From: Prostheceraeus crozeri
Lineage: Eukaryota; Platyhelminthes; Polycladida; Euryleptidae
Direction: 5' to 3'
Length of the DNA stretch: 64,000 nt
NCBI GenBank assembly: GCA_907163375.1
Contig: CAJQUW010012972.1
Span: 62,001-126,000 of the forward strand
Shown here: positions 32,244 through 41,800 of the stretch, piece by piece
Numbering within the stretch: the stretch's first letter is position 1
Layout: each line of letters opens with the position of its first letter
Position numbers and translations under genes: made by a program
The notes under the pieces: model-generated
Seen by the model: only the letters and a program-made list of their open reading frames with translations
Databases searched by the model: none
What the model was told of the DNA's origin: nothing

Positions 32244-32567
32244 CTAACTATTGCGACATAAGTGACACTCGAAATGAGCAATATCACAGTGGTTACATTT
32301 GCAAAGTTGAATGCAATTACGTATGAAACAGCGTTGACAAAAAGCATGCTTACATCTCTTGAAGATGCGCTTTTCATTTCCATCCTTTCGGTTACATACA
32401 TCGCAATACATAGTTTCACCGTTACTGATGTCTATAGCAAGTCTTTTTGAAGATATGAATTTGCTAGCCTTCTCTAAATAATAGACGCATGTACAGAAGG
32501 AATATACTTCGAGAGTGAGCAGACATAGCTCGAAAACCAGTTGTGCTACAATCAAGTACCACTGCAT
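32244..32567 (-). CDS. Membrane RING-like zinc-finger protein (107 aa)
   Basis: The ATG at 32567 overlaps the previous stop region. The N-terminal 35 residues are hydrophobic (MQWYLIVAQLVFELCLL), giving one or two membrane segments. The C-terminal part has CDVC, then CKHAFCQRC, then CKCNHC and CHLC. CxxC...CxHxxCxxC...CxxC is the RING arrangement of E3 ubiquitin ligases. RING proteins are not part of the Polinton core set, so this looks like cargo for host interaction. The frame is intact. Confidence 0.6.
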   Translation of the reverse strand: MQWYLIVAQLVFELCLLTLEVYSFCTCVYYLEKASKFISSKRLAIDISNGETMYCDVCNRKDGNEKRIFKRCKHAFCQRCFIRNCIQLCKCNHCDIAHFECHLCRNS

Positions 32568-32569
32568 TT

Positions 32570-32980
32570 TCAATTTTTCTTTATAGAAAGTTGAATGTGA
32601 ATATCTGAAATCGCTTCAATCACTAGACTGCTGCCATGATGGTTAAATGCGTTAAGACGTTCAGTAATTTTTATCATATGTCTTTTAAAAAATTCTTCGG
32701 GGTGATCTACCACTTCCATTGAATAAGAAGCAAAATGGAAAGAGCGACTTTCCACCTCTTCCTTTCCAAAATGACTAAACTTAATTTTCGCAACTAATCG
32801 CGCCATGACAATGCTATCAGAGAATGTATTCATTAACTCTAGAAATAGAGTGCTAGCATCATCGACCGCTGCTTCGATGTCGGTCTCATCTTTATGAAAA
32901 TTTATCACATAATCTTGAACAGCTCTTTTTAAACTTTGCCTATGAAAATGTAATGTTCCGCAGTCGTTTGAGAAAGACAT
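32570..32980 (-). CDS. PolB N-terminal-domain-like protein (136 aa)
   Basis: The last 50 residues (ITERLNAFNHHGSSLVIEAI, then DIHIQL) resemble the N-terminal segment of Polinton and related protein-primed B-family polymerases, where an F..xGSgw...I..l.I.i motif precedes the exonuclease domain. Here the protein stops right after that motif, and none of the exonuclease, TPR or palm motifs follow. It is either the stump of a deleted polymerase or an independent small protein. The match is by recall and moderate. Confidence 0.5.
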   Translation of the reverse strand: MSFSNDCGTLHFHRQSLKRAVQDYVINFHKDETDIEAAVDDASTLFLELMNTFSDSIVMARLVAKIKFSHFGKEEVESRSFHFASYSMEVVDHPEEFFKRHMIKITERLNAFNHHGSSLVIEAISDIHIQLSIKKN

Positions 32981-33064
32981 GATCGCTCTTTATCTAACCC
33001 ATCTATTGCATGAAAACAACTCTTCTCATAGTAACATTTATTGAATAACGGTAACAAGCATGCA

Positions 33065-33615
33065 TTATAAATCATTGGTTTGAAACAGATAAAATAGATA
33101 CAGCTGGTAACTATCATACAGCGAGCAATGATGACCATACAGGACTTTGGCAGTGTTGAGGTAAGGAGGAAAGAAGCATTGGTTATGAACGTAGCTACTA
33201 CAACGAACAGACAAAATAGGAACACACAAATCCTTAAAACGTTTCGTGACTTCATGGTAGTGTTGATTCACTCTACTATCCCAAGGTGGGAGCAAAATGT
33301 CATCAATGATTAGATTGTGAAATACTTTCCTCTCCTTACCAGGATTATTACAAAAGATGCGTATAACATTCAAAGCAGCTAACCATCGTCAATAAGAAGA
33401 GCACTCTCACAAGAAAAGCCATAGTCTTGCAAATATTTCAGATTAAGTCCATGAATGTGTTTTCTCGCCCATTGATCAACATTGGGATCGCAGTTGGCAT
33501 GTTGATGATAGACACTAACAATCTGATATGTCCAATTGTTCATAGCAATAGCACTGAGCTCCTGTACAGGTTCACCCTCACAATCCATAAAAATGATGAT
33601 AGAAGCCTAAAACGG
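33065..33615 (-). pseudogene. DEDDh-type 3'-5' exonuclease, frameshifted
   Basis: The first frame (to 33379) carries FMDCEGEPVQELSAI, an exo-I motif (D-x-E), and an ARKHIHGL segment. The second frame (33373-33065) continues with CNNPGKE, LPPW, and GHHCSLYDSYQLYL, an exo-III motif with H-x4-D as in TREX, epsilon and related DEDDh enzymes. The frames switch near 33376 and the second half has no ATG. A TTTTAG acceptor-like sequence at about 33613 hints that the true start may be spliced. PolB exonuclease domains are DEDDy, so this is a separate enzyme, not a PolB remnant. Confidence 0.6.
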
Positions 33616-33640
33616 AAATTTACACATCTAAGGAAACGTT

Positions 33641-33841
33641 CTATAACATATTACAAAATGAAGAATTACATCGATGCTTTTCACGACAAAATACACAAAT
33701 GATATGATGGCAACGAAGAAGTAAAATGTATCTAATAAGACCACGTCTACGACACTCAAAGCACATAAGCGAATTGTCATAGGGTAGAGTTAGGAAAGGA
33801 CTAGTAATTCTCCTTCTTTGATTTGCGTTTTGAGGCAGCAT
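33641..33841 (-). CDS. Small RING/zinc-finger-like protein (66 aa)
   Basis: The first ATG in this frame (33841) overlaps the end of the spliced gene by about 40 bp. A CFEC, RCHHIICVFC, C....FC pattern forms a compact CxxC...CxHxxCxxC...C...C zinc-binding module, RING-like but with a short spacing. It is the second such finger in this element. Function unknown; host-interaction cargo is a guess. It could also be an exon of the exonuclease gene. Confidence 0.5.
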   Translation of the reverse strand: MLPQNANQRRRITSPFLTLPYDNSLMCFECRRRGLIRYILLLRCHHIICVFCREKHRCNSSFCNML

Positions 33842-34575
33842 TCTTGTCCGACTTGCGCTTCGTACCACTGCTGTTAAGGATTTGATCAATTATGTCGTCC
33901 ACGTTGGGTGGTTTTGGAATATATAGGATGGATTCCATATGCATGGAGAGCACGGCTATTTTATTATCCTTGTGCCGACCATAATATAGCCCATTCACTT
34001 TGAAAAGGATATCCCAAGTACCTTCTCCGAGCTCGTCGCATGTGATGGGTGTTGAATGATCTCCCTCCTTCTTATAGTAAGTGCACCAATGTGATACCGG
34101 TAGGCAGATGTGATTACCATCCCAAATCTTTCTATAGGGAGTATCCTTGTCATCTCTCGCCTTCCACTCTTGAGCAAGAGGAGTAGGAATGTCCATATTT
34201 AATGTCACGTACTCCTCAATAATATCAAGTTGGTGGCGAATGTACGGACTCACGGGGATCAGTATGTAGTCCCCATACTGATTGTGCATTATCTTGACAT
34301 CCGTGGAAGGGAGCATTCCCGTTTTGAGTACTACGCTATGATCGTCATAACGCAAGACTTGTTTAAATTTACGCTGTAGCGGTGTAGGATTATGCACCTT
34401 GGATGTTTCTTCCACTGGCCTCAGTTGTAGATGATCTGATCGTAGCGAACCTTGTAACGTTTGACCGCCATTTTGTCCTACTAGTGCAGCAGATGGAGTA
34501 GATGCCTGAAAATGAAAAAGATTGTATTAAGTTTACGTTCAAGGGAGGAGAGGGAGGGAAGTAGCGACTTACCAT
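33801..34575 (-). CDS. Spliced Polinton gene of unknown function (235 aa)
   Basis: The open frame upstream of 34415 has no ATG of its own. It runs to a good acceptor (TTTTCATTTTCAG) whose first exon base is 34505. An ATG at 34575-34573 is followed at once by a perfect donor GTAAGT. Removing 34506-34572 (67 bp) joins the ATG in frame to ASTPSAALVGQNGG... The protein has a folded-looking middle (PVSHWCTYYKKEG, TWDILFKVNGLYYGRHKD, SILYIP) and a Lys/Arg-rich C-terminus that could be a nuclear signal. The middle could be an OB-fold DNA-binding protein; this is inference. A CCAAT-CCAAT-TATA promoter lies upstream. Confidence 0.75.
34506..34572 (-). other. 67-bp intron directly after the start codon
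   Basis: GTAAGT donor after ATG and TTTTCATTTTCAG acceptor. The phase is 0, and the downstream frame is open from the first exon base. Such an intron means host Pol II transcription and nuclear splicing. Confidence 0.75.
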
Positions 34576-34670
34576 TTTAGTTGGATAATAGAATAGAGAG
34601 AGAGAGAGAAAATGTGCGCCCGTCACTCGTGCGATTCAACGATGGAATGATTCTCACTGTGGAAGGGTCG

Positions 34671-34719
34671 CTATTCATATAGAAATGCTTGATTCTCATT
34701 GGATGATGATCCTCATTGG
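34671..34719 (-). promoter_or_regulatory. CCAAT-CCAAT-TATA promoter of the Polinton minus-strand genes
   Basis: On the minus strand CCAAT boxes lie at 34719-34715 and 34702-34698 (17 bp apart). A TTCTATATGAAT TATA-like box follows at about 34682. The start codon of the spliced gene is about 100 bp further. Spacing matches the module at 26724-26773. Confidence 0.7.
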
Positions 34720-34996
34720 ACAATAACATCAAGCTAATTCCAAATCTGGCCTCCGTTTACCAATCCGAGCCTTCGTTCGCCCGCTGGAGCTGTTTCTTGG
34801 GAAATTCTAACTCTGTCGTTTTTTCACCAATCTCCCAAATCTTGAATGGCGTCTCACATTTAAACGAAGACAGATATGAACAAGCCGTTTCTTTCAGTGA
34901 ATTTGTTTCACTCTTAGCTTTCAAACGAGCTATTGCACGACTTTCTACGATCACTAGAAGCAAAATTGGAAGTTTGGTGCCGGGGGGGACGTCAGT
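34720..34996. other. Polinton spacer between promoter and right TIR
   Basis: No gene. A stretch near 34900-34970 resembles inner TIR sequence (CTTTCAAACGAG, CACTAGAA-type words), suggesting older TIR duplication. Confidence 0.5.
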
Positions 34997-35806
34997 GAAA
35001 TTTGATGAAAAATGTTTTGGTAAAGGTCCCAGGTCAAAATGCCACACTTTGGAAAATTTTCAAAATTTTGACCATACAAAGTCACTCTGACACTTAGGAT
35101 TTTTTCAGGTGAGCTCCGACCTAAAATCTTGTAACAGCTCTAACTTTTGAACGGCTGGTCCGATTGACTCGCAACAAAAAATGTCACGGAGCAGTTGTTT
35201 CTCCTCTTTCAAACGAGTAGCTGTAAGACAAAATCCGTCCACTAGAACCAAAGTTATAAGATCGCTGTCGGGGGGGGGGTCAGTGAAATTTGATGAAAAA
35301 TGTTTTGGTAAAGGTCCCAGGTCGAAATGCCACACTTTGGAAAATTTTCAAAATTTTGACCATACAAAGCCACTCTGACACTTAGGATTTTTTCAGGTGA
35401 GCTACGACATTCCACCCTCCCAACCTGGCCGGCACACCACGCCAACCTGGAGAGCGCAGCACAAACCACCGCTCGCTACGTCGGCCGGCCAGAGGGGGGG
35501 ACGTCAGACTCGAAGCAACACGACGGCTCACCACGACCGACTCGACTGACAGGAGGGGGGGGACGTCAGACTCGAAGCAACACGACGGCTCACCACGACC
35601 GACTCGACTGACAGGAGGGGGGGGGACGTCAGACTCGAAGCAACACGACGGCTCACCACGACCGACTCGGCTGACAGGAGGGGGGGGACGTCAGACTCGA
35701 AGCAACACGACGGCTCACCACGACCGACTCGACTGACAGGAGGGGGGGGGACGTCAGCGACGGCGGCCATCTTGCGCGGTCCAGTGGTGGTGTTTTACTT
35801 ACTACT
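34997..35806. repeat. Polinton right terminal inverted repeat
   Basis: Inverted copy of the left terminal repeat. It has the same four tandem 62-bp units (about 35496-35758) and runs to the AGTAGTAAGTAAAAC terminus (reverse strand) at 35806. Confidence 0.92.
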
Positions 35807-35812
35807 TGTATT

Positions 35813-36398
35813 ATTGATATTCTGCAAATATCCCCTGTCGGAATCAAAAGTTCGGTTCCTATGGAAGATGTGTTGCAAAATTCCTGAAGCAGCTAGGGAA
35901 GCGCCTCAGAAAATCGACGATGGAGGTCCTATCTCCATCAAAGGATCAGCACGGCAGTTCAAGTGGGAAATGCGAATTGCATTTTGAACTGCATTGTTAG
36001 AGGCCCCACTTTGTCGCTTCTTGAGAGGCTGTAGTGACTCTTAAATGTTGTTTGTTTGACTTCATACTTCTCTTTCTTTTAAGGATGCTATCTGCCTGTA
36101 ATAAATTCAGCAAATTGTAATGACCACGTGCTGCTTGCCGAGAGTTAACATTGATGAGAGGCAGGCGTGAATGTTGATGACTTTGTAAATTTAATTCCTC
36201 TGTGGGCGGCGTGTTTTCTGAAGAGTGCTCGAGTGGACACGTGCATGCACGCTTTCGGTGGATGTTAATGATCTCTGGTTAATTACTTTGTACAGAAGAA
36301 AACGGCAATGTAAAGGAGATAATAATATAAATCTCTCTGATTCTTGACCGTGTTCTACGCTAGCATTTTTGGCTCGTAGGGTAATCCCGAAATACTCA
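35813..36398 (+). repeat. BEL/Pao 3' LTR, remainder after the Polinton
   Basis: Continues the LTR after the Polinton. It holds an AATAAA near 36100, a TATAAAT near 36325, and a GTAGGGTAATCCC-type segment near 36378 as seen close to BEL LTR ends. The exact 3' boundary (TACTCA at about 36398) is a guess because no second LTR is in the window. Confidence 0.5.
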
Positions 36399-36455
36399 TG
36401 CCTACTGTCACATTAATTAACGTAGCCTATTCGCTTTGCAGTTTGTAACTGTATT

Positions 36456-37394
36456 GAAACTAAGGAAGGCGATATCATCATGGAAAGCGACAAAATTCTG
36501 AAACGTTGGGAAGAGTACATCGGGGAGTTGTTTGCTGGGGAATGAGGTGAAGCTCCACCACAACCCAATACAAACGGAAATCTAATTCTCAAAGAGAAGA
36601 TCGTTTGTGCGCTAAGGAACATGTCTAAAGGACGAGCAGCAGGACCGGACGGAATCGTCGTAGAGATGCTTGATGCGATGGAAGAATTCGGTGTCGAGAA
36701 GATCACTCATTTGGCCAATCAGATCTATGAAGAAGGTCGTTTCCCCCAAGAGATGTGTAAGTCTGTCTTTATCACATTGCAGAAAAAGCCAGGTGTGACA
36801 AAATGCGACCAACGCCGTACGATCAGCCTCATGAGCCACCTAGCAAAGTTGATCCTTCGAGTTGTTCTGAAACGCTTGCGTGGGAGAACAGAGAGCGAGA
36901 TAGCAGAGGAACAGTATGGTTTTACAGCAGATAAAGGCACGCGAAATGCTATATTTGTGCTGAGAAGGTTGGCTGAAAGGTGTATCGAGGTGCAACGAGA
37001 TCTTTTCGTTTGTTTCGTAGACTATGTAAAGGCCTTCGACAAAGTACTACACGAGCCTTTGATGGCCCTACTTCTATCTCTTGATGCTGATGGGAAGGAC
37101 ATCGAATTAATAACGAACTTGTACTGGAATCAGCAGGCAGCAGTGAAGATAGATGGAGTTCTAAGCGATTACACTACTGTGGAAAGAGGTGTTCGACAGG
37201 GTTGTGTTCTGTCCCCTCACCTCTTCTCGTTATACACAGAGATAATCATGAGAAACGTTAAAGAAATGGATGGTGTTAGAGTTGGAGGTGACAATATGAA
37301 TAATTTGCGACACGCAGACGATATGGTGCTTCTTGCTGACACTGAGGAAAAACTACAGGCTAACGTCGATAAAGTGACAAACGAGGTGAACCAG
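36456..37394 (+). pseudogene. RTE-clade LINE reverse transcriptase, 5' half
   Basis: From ILKRWEEYIGELF through AAGPDGI, LQKKPGVTKCDQRRTIS, EEQYGFTADKGTRNAIF, the motif A region (VCFVDYVKAFDKV), RGVRQGCVLSPHLFSLY and the motif C region LRHADDMVLLAD. The motif C box has H in place of the usual Y, which is likely inactivating. A stop lies near 36541. The domain breaks off after the DKVTNEVNQ block at 37394; what should follow is found inverted at 38555-37846. Confidence 0.85.
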
Positions 37395-37845
37395 GTGAAC
37401 GAGGTGAGGCCATTTGGTTTTATCAAATGGCGGTGTGATATCCTAAATCAATCAGGTGTGTCGCAGAAATCGGGGTGTCATGGTTGACATCCACTTAACG
37501 GAATTGCTCGCGATGCAGGAGATATGTATTAGCGCTTTTGCTTATTAAAGACTCATTCACAGTTTGTATGTGACTTGCCTCGATAAAATGAGCGGTCGTT
37601 GATTATCTTTTGATCAAACCGTGATGAGATATGAAAGCTAGATGTGGAGAAAGGAGAGAAATGCGACCAGATCACTGTTTGAATGGGTCAGATAATCCCA
37701 TCAGTCTGTGTATGAAGCGTGCATGACAGGCCAGATGTTAATAGAGCAAGCTTATTGCCGCTTACCTAAAAGAATTAGAAATATTCCACATCTGTGAAAG
37801 CATTTGTGTGAGTGTCAATAAGTAAAAGCGTGAATTCCTGCAAAG

Positions 37846-38555
37846 CGAATCAATCAATCAGTAGTGCCGTGTCAGAAGCTGACGTTTGCGACAATCAGGT
37901 GTTCTTCTCGTCTCTTGCATATTCTAACGATGGTCGTGGCTCTCCTGCAAGCCGCTCTCTCGAGACACCCCATGAAGGACAATCGCTGACGTCCGCGCTC
38001 TCTCCTTCCTTCGATTTTCCCGGTTAGAGCAAGATCTTCGTATTTCTCCTTCCGAAGGACATGACCAAGGAACCGTATTTGTCTTGTAAAGATGGTCATC
38101 ATCAGTTGCCTTGATGTACATGTGCGTTCGAGTACTGCTTCGTTGCTAACTTTCTGTATCCAAGGGATACGCAGCATCCGCCTGAGGAACCACATTCCAA
38201 TCTTGCCTGCATCGTCTGATTTATGGACCATGCTTCACATCCATAGAGAAGTACCGACCACACGTAGCACCTAAGTCGTCGGCCTCTCGTTGCCACGCCA
38301 ATGTTACGTGAGGCAAGCACCCTTTCCATCTTCTTATATGCCGTCTTTCCCATACCAATCCGCCGCTTGATATCTTCATCACACCTTGCATTCGACGTGA
38401 CGCTGCTGCCCAGGTACCGGAAGTGGGACACCTGCTCCAATACCACACCTTCTACGAGGATATTGATGCGAGGAGTGTTACGCTTCTTTGAAAACACCAT
38501 TACAAAGGATTTCTTGCGATTGATGTCGAGTCCTTTCGCTTCCTTTCGCTTGCAA
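37846..38555 (-). pseudogene. RTE LINE 3' half, inverted
   Basis: On the minus strand it begins at CKRKEAKGLDINRKKS, exactly where the plus-strand half stops. It continues through MVFSKKRNTPRI, FRYLGSSVTSNARC, KRRIGMGK, WSVLLYGCEAW, then in another frame FLRRMLRIPW and ILRKEKYEDLALTGKI-type residues. It ends in a (GATT)n tail at about 37846, typical of RTE elements. One frame change lies near 38225. The 37395-37845 stretch between the halves shows no coding sequence. Confidence 0.85.
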
Positions 38556-38587
38556 AAATTAGAATTTTAAATTTTAATGCCAATAGG

Positions 38588-39112
38588 TGGTTCCGCGAAC
38601 TTCACAGCGGACCCAGACAGAGGAATATCTTTGCAATGCGGGCGAGTTTTGCAAATCTGATTACAGATTTGCGATTAGGAGCTTCAAATTAGTAGGAGAG
38701 GATGGATTTTGCTGAGAAATTCGTTGTATTAAAAAATGGTTCCGCTAACTTCACAATCAGCTTGCAGAAAAAGTGAAATTCAGATTTCCGGGTGAAATCT
38801 GCATTGTTTTGAAAGATGAGGCACATATTCGTGATCAGCACAACAAAATTGATCGGGTAGTGACCAAAAGAAATTGATTTACTGCGTCAATCAGCGAGAC
38901 GCAGCAATTGGTTCCGCTGGATGGTTCCGCTATCTTCACAGCGGAAGCACTTTTATCTTTAAACTTGAATTTCTCAAAAACGACTGTGAATTTGTAAAAT
39001 CTGAGCTCAGATTCGTAATCAGGAGACTGAAATTGACAACATAGCAGCTGTTTCGAATAGAATTAAGCTATAATAAAAAATGGTTCCGCTGGGTGGTTCC
39101 GCTAACTTCACA
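38588..39112. repeat. Diverged tandem array with TGGTTCCGCTAACTTCACA motif
   Basis: Six copies of TGGTTCCGC at 38588, 38737, 38909, 38922, 39081 and 39094; four continue as (T/G)A(A/T)CTTCACA and two of these into AGCGGA. Between them are related sequences with AAATCTGA...CAGATTT words. Spacing is about 150-185 bp, so this looks like an old satellite or an element with internal repeats. Confidence 0.65.
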
Positions 39113-40210
39113 CACGTGTAATCGTGATAAAAATGGACATGATATCTAAAAAGAATGCTGTAGTTATCAATTGTACATCACATTGATGCTGGGTCTTTGA
39201 GATTTGAAGTAATTTCTCTCACTGACTATACATTCATCGACATTGGCAAAAAACGTCTGTAAAATTTTTATCTTTATATCACAAGCTGATGGATTTAATT
39301 GATGTTTCATATGAAAATGCTGGTATACAAGATTTGTTTTACTATTTACATGCTCTAAAATTCGATTCCGCATCGTGCACTGAGTTTCACCTATATAAGT
39401 CTGTTGACATTTGTTGCAAGTGATTTTATATACATTTTTCAAAAAACATAAATTGTTGTTATTACACGAACAAGACTTATTGGGTGGATAATACACATTG
39501 GTGTTATACACATGTTTCTTCTTGATTTGGCGAAATAACGATGGTGGAGTAACAAACACTGGTTCCACGTTCAAAATTGGAATTTTGAATATTATATAGG
39601 AAATAGCCTATAATATCACATAATATATTATACATTATATAGGAATATTTATTTGGGAACGAATTTGTCTTGCTTGATTTTCATTGATAAAAGGAATACG
39701 AACACAAGCTTGCTTTTCGTGGTTAGTACGCGTATGATATGATGGAACAAAAGGTTTTTATATTTGTTGGCTTAATGCTTGGGATATCCATTTGAAGCAA
39801 AACGATGCTTGACAAAAGATATACCCTCTTCAATCAATGTAAAGGTGGTACAATTTCGATGAACTAGGAAACATTCATTTTTCATCAAAACAATCTTTCT
39901 AATTAACGAAGATTTCCCATGGTAACAAATGACAGTGAGTGAGACATGAGTGGACTTAAAATAAAACGAACTTAAACACGAATTATTCGCGAAAGAAACT
40001 TCTGTGTCCAAAAATGAAATAGGTCTACTAGAATTTTCGGGGGCACTCAACAGTAGATTGAATACAATCATTTATGCAATTCAACTAGGGAAGTATATCA
40101 ACCAAAGTGGAAAATAAAATAACAAAAATATCATCAATAGATCTTTTCCAAAACATAAAACGTGATGAATCAATAGATAGAAGTTGCCTCTCTACATGAA
40201 ATACATAAAC

Positions 40211-41286
40211 CAGGGTTTTTTTAAGGTTTCGTTTACCCGCCCACTCCCAAATTCTACCCGCCAATCTAAAACAAAGCAAAACAAGGCTTGTAGATCTTTC
40301 TTTCAATTTCCTTTCCAGCTGTAAAAAGAAAGCGGAAACAAAGTTGCATCTTTTGAATATTCAGCAAATTAGAGGTGGTGGTACAATATATGCCTACATG
40401 ACGTACTTGTACATGCACTAAAATGTGCACAGCAACAATTGCTGGGTAAGATGGAGAGGAACAGTGGAAAATTGTCTCTTGAACTTGCAGTAAAAACATA
40501 TATGATAAATGCATAATACACTACATGATTTCACAGTGAATATGGCAAACTGCAATTTATATAAAGACAAATTGCATTCTGCAACGTCATTCCTCATCGA
40601 CAAGAGCCTATTGATGATCAACGAAACAGTGCCGCATATCAATGAGAAGTGAAGTTAAAGAATGTAAATAACCGTTGATAAGCGATGAATGTGTTATTTG
40701 CACTGCAAAAGTCTACAAATTGCTTAGTTAAGTCATGGATGATGAAAAGTTGTGTTACAATTATTACTTAAAAATTGAATATGCCTAGTTTCTCTTTAAC
40801 GATCGAAATTTATTGTCAACTACGTGTAGGGGGCATACATACATGTACTGTACAGTTGTACACCTCCATAACTTTCAGTGATGCAAATTCTTTAAATGAA
40901 GTAAGCTATGTGAGACAAGAAAGCACCACTGCGAATGTATTTCTTCATTCGCAACCAGTAAAATTTATTTTGGCATGGTCCACTACATGACTACATAGTA
41001 TTTCCATTTTGATAACTTCCTACTTTTAAATGCGTGTGAGTGAAGGAAAGTTTTTGTACTTGTTAACTTGACGATGGTTGCGAATCGCATAATCGAACAT
41101 AAAGAGGTTTCGTATAGATTATCCACACCTGAAATAGGGTTGGGTTTAATAATTTTTAAATTCGAATTATGCGAATAATTCGTCTTATGTGAAAAACAAC
41201 AGTGACTGACATGGACAGTGGTCCGAGTTGACATCCGAAATTTACCCGCCCAAATCGGGCGCGTATATCGCCTTAAAAAAACCCTG
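40211..41286. mobile_element. CAGGG...CCCTG DNA transposon, non-autonomous, inside the Penelope-like element
   Basis: Perfect 16-bp inverted termini (CAGGGTTTTTTTAAGG), with TTTACCCGCCC words just inside both ends. A 7-bp direct repeat CATAAAC flanks it (40204-40210 and 41287-41293). Termini look hAT-like but the duplication is 7, not 8, by my count. No transposase. Confidence 0.85.
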
Positions 41287-41699
41287 CATAAACAATCGCT
41301 AAAAAAGGGGATACAGTATTTCCCCTAGTTAATCCTGAACCAATTTATAGAACCGACCCTTGAAGAATTTTATGTTGTCTGTACGGCAGCTACAGCCAAT
41401 TTCAAAAGTTTTGTAAAATCAGACTCATTGATTGACGATAAAGATGTAGACATTTTGAGTTCGTTGAAAAAATTTGTTACAATTGAAAATTCATCATTAG
41501 GACCACATAAAGGTATAGAGCCATATAAATTAGTAACGTCAAAAGATCCGTAGAAAATGGTTTATAGTGATCAGTAGATACATCCTTAATTGAGTTTAAA
41601 AAATGTAAAAGTGTCTTTTAAATGAGCTGATACAAAATTTAGAAGAGAGAGTAAACAAACTGAAAATCTTGAATGACTAGTTGTCGGAGTGTCTACCGC

Positions 41700-41800
41700 A
41701 GAAATCAAAGGAGGGGTGATTTGTGTCTATTGCATAGTAAGCACACCGTATATCCGAAAATGAGCGAAATCGAAGATCAAGTGCCACAAAATATATGTAT
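41700..41800. repeat. Fragment related to the foldback arm end
   Basis: GCATAGTAAGCACACCGTAT, then ATCCGAAAATGAGCGAAATC and AAGTGCCACA resemble 15737-15790 of the foldback right arm. An isolated scrap of the same family. Confidence 0.55.

Larger units (their letters stand above)
24353..35806 (-). mobile_element. Polinton/Maverick, 11.45 kb, complete termini, no visible PolB
   Basis: The termini are AG...CT with a 6-bp target duplication TGTATT (24347-24352 and 35807-35812), both diagnostic of Polintons. Inverted repeats are about 0.81 kb and roughly 98% alike by eye. All recognised genes are on the minus strand and include the Polinton core set: integrase, adenain-type protease, packaging ATPase and major capsid protein. 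No B-family polymerase motif is seen anywhere, and the element is well short of the usual 15-20 kb. Several genes carry frame changes. It sits in a BEL LTR inside the NOMO intron. Confidence 0.93.

Noticed and set aside
32929-33255. 108-codon hydrophobic frame overlapping the exonuclease
   Set aside because: Overlaps the exonuclease C-terminus in another frame and lacks any family pattern.
24353-35806. CRISPR-like array from the 62-bp and 206-bp repeats
   Set aside because: Units are contiguous with no spacers, in a eukaryotic transposon; ordinary tandem repeats.
36456-38555. Twin-priming origin for the inverted RTE
   Set aside because: Twin priming places the inverted 5' part upstream of the 3' part; here the order is the opposite.
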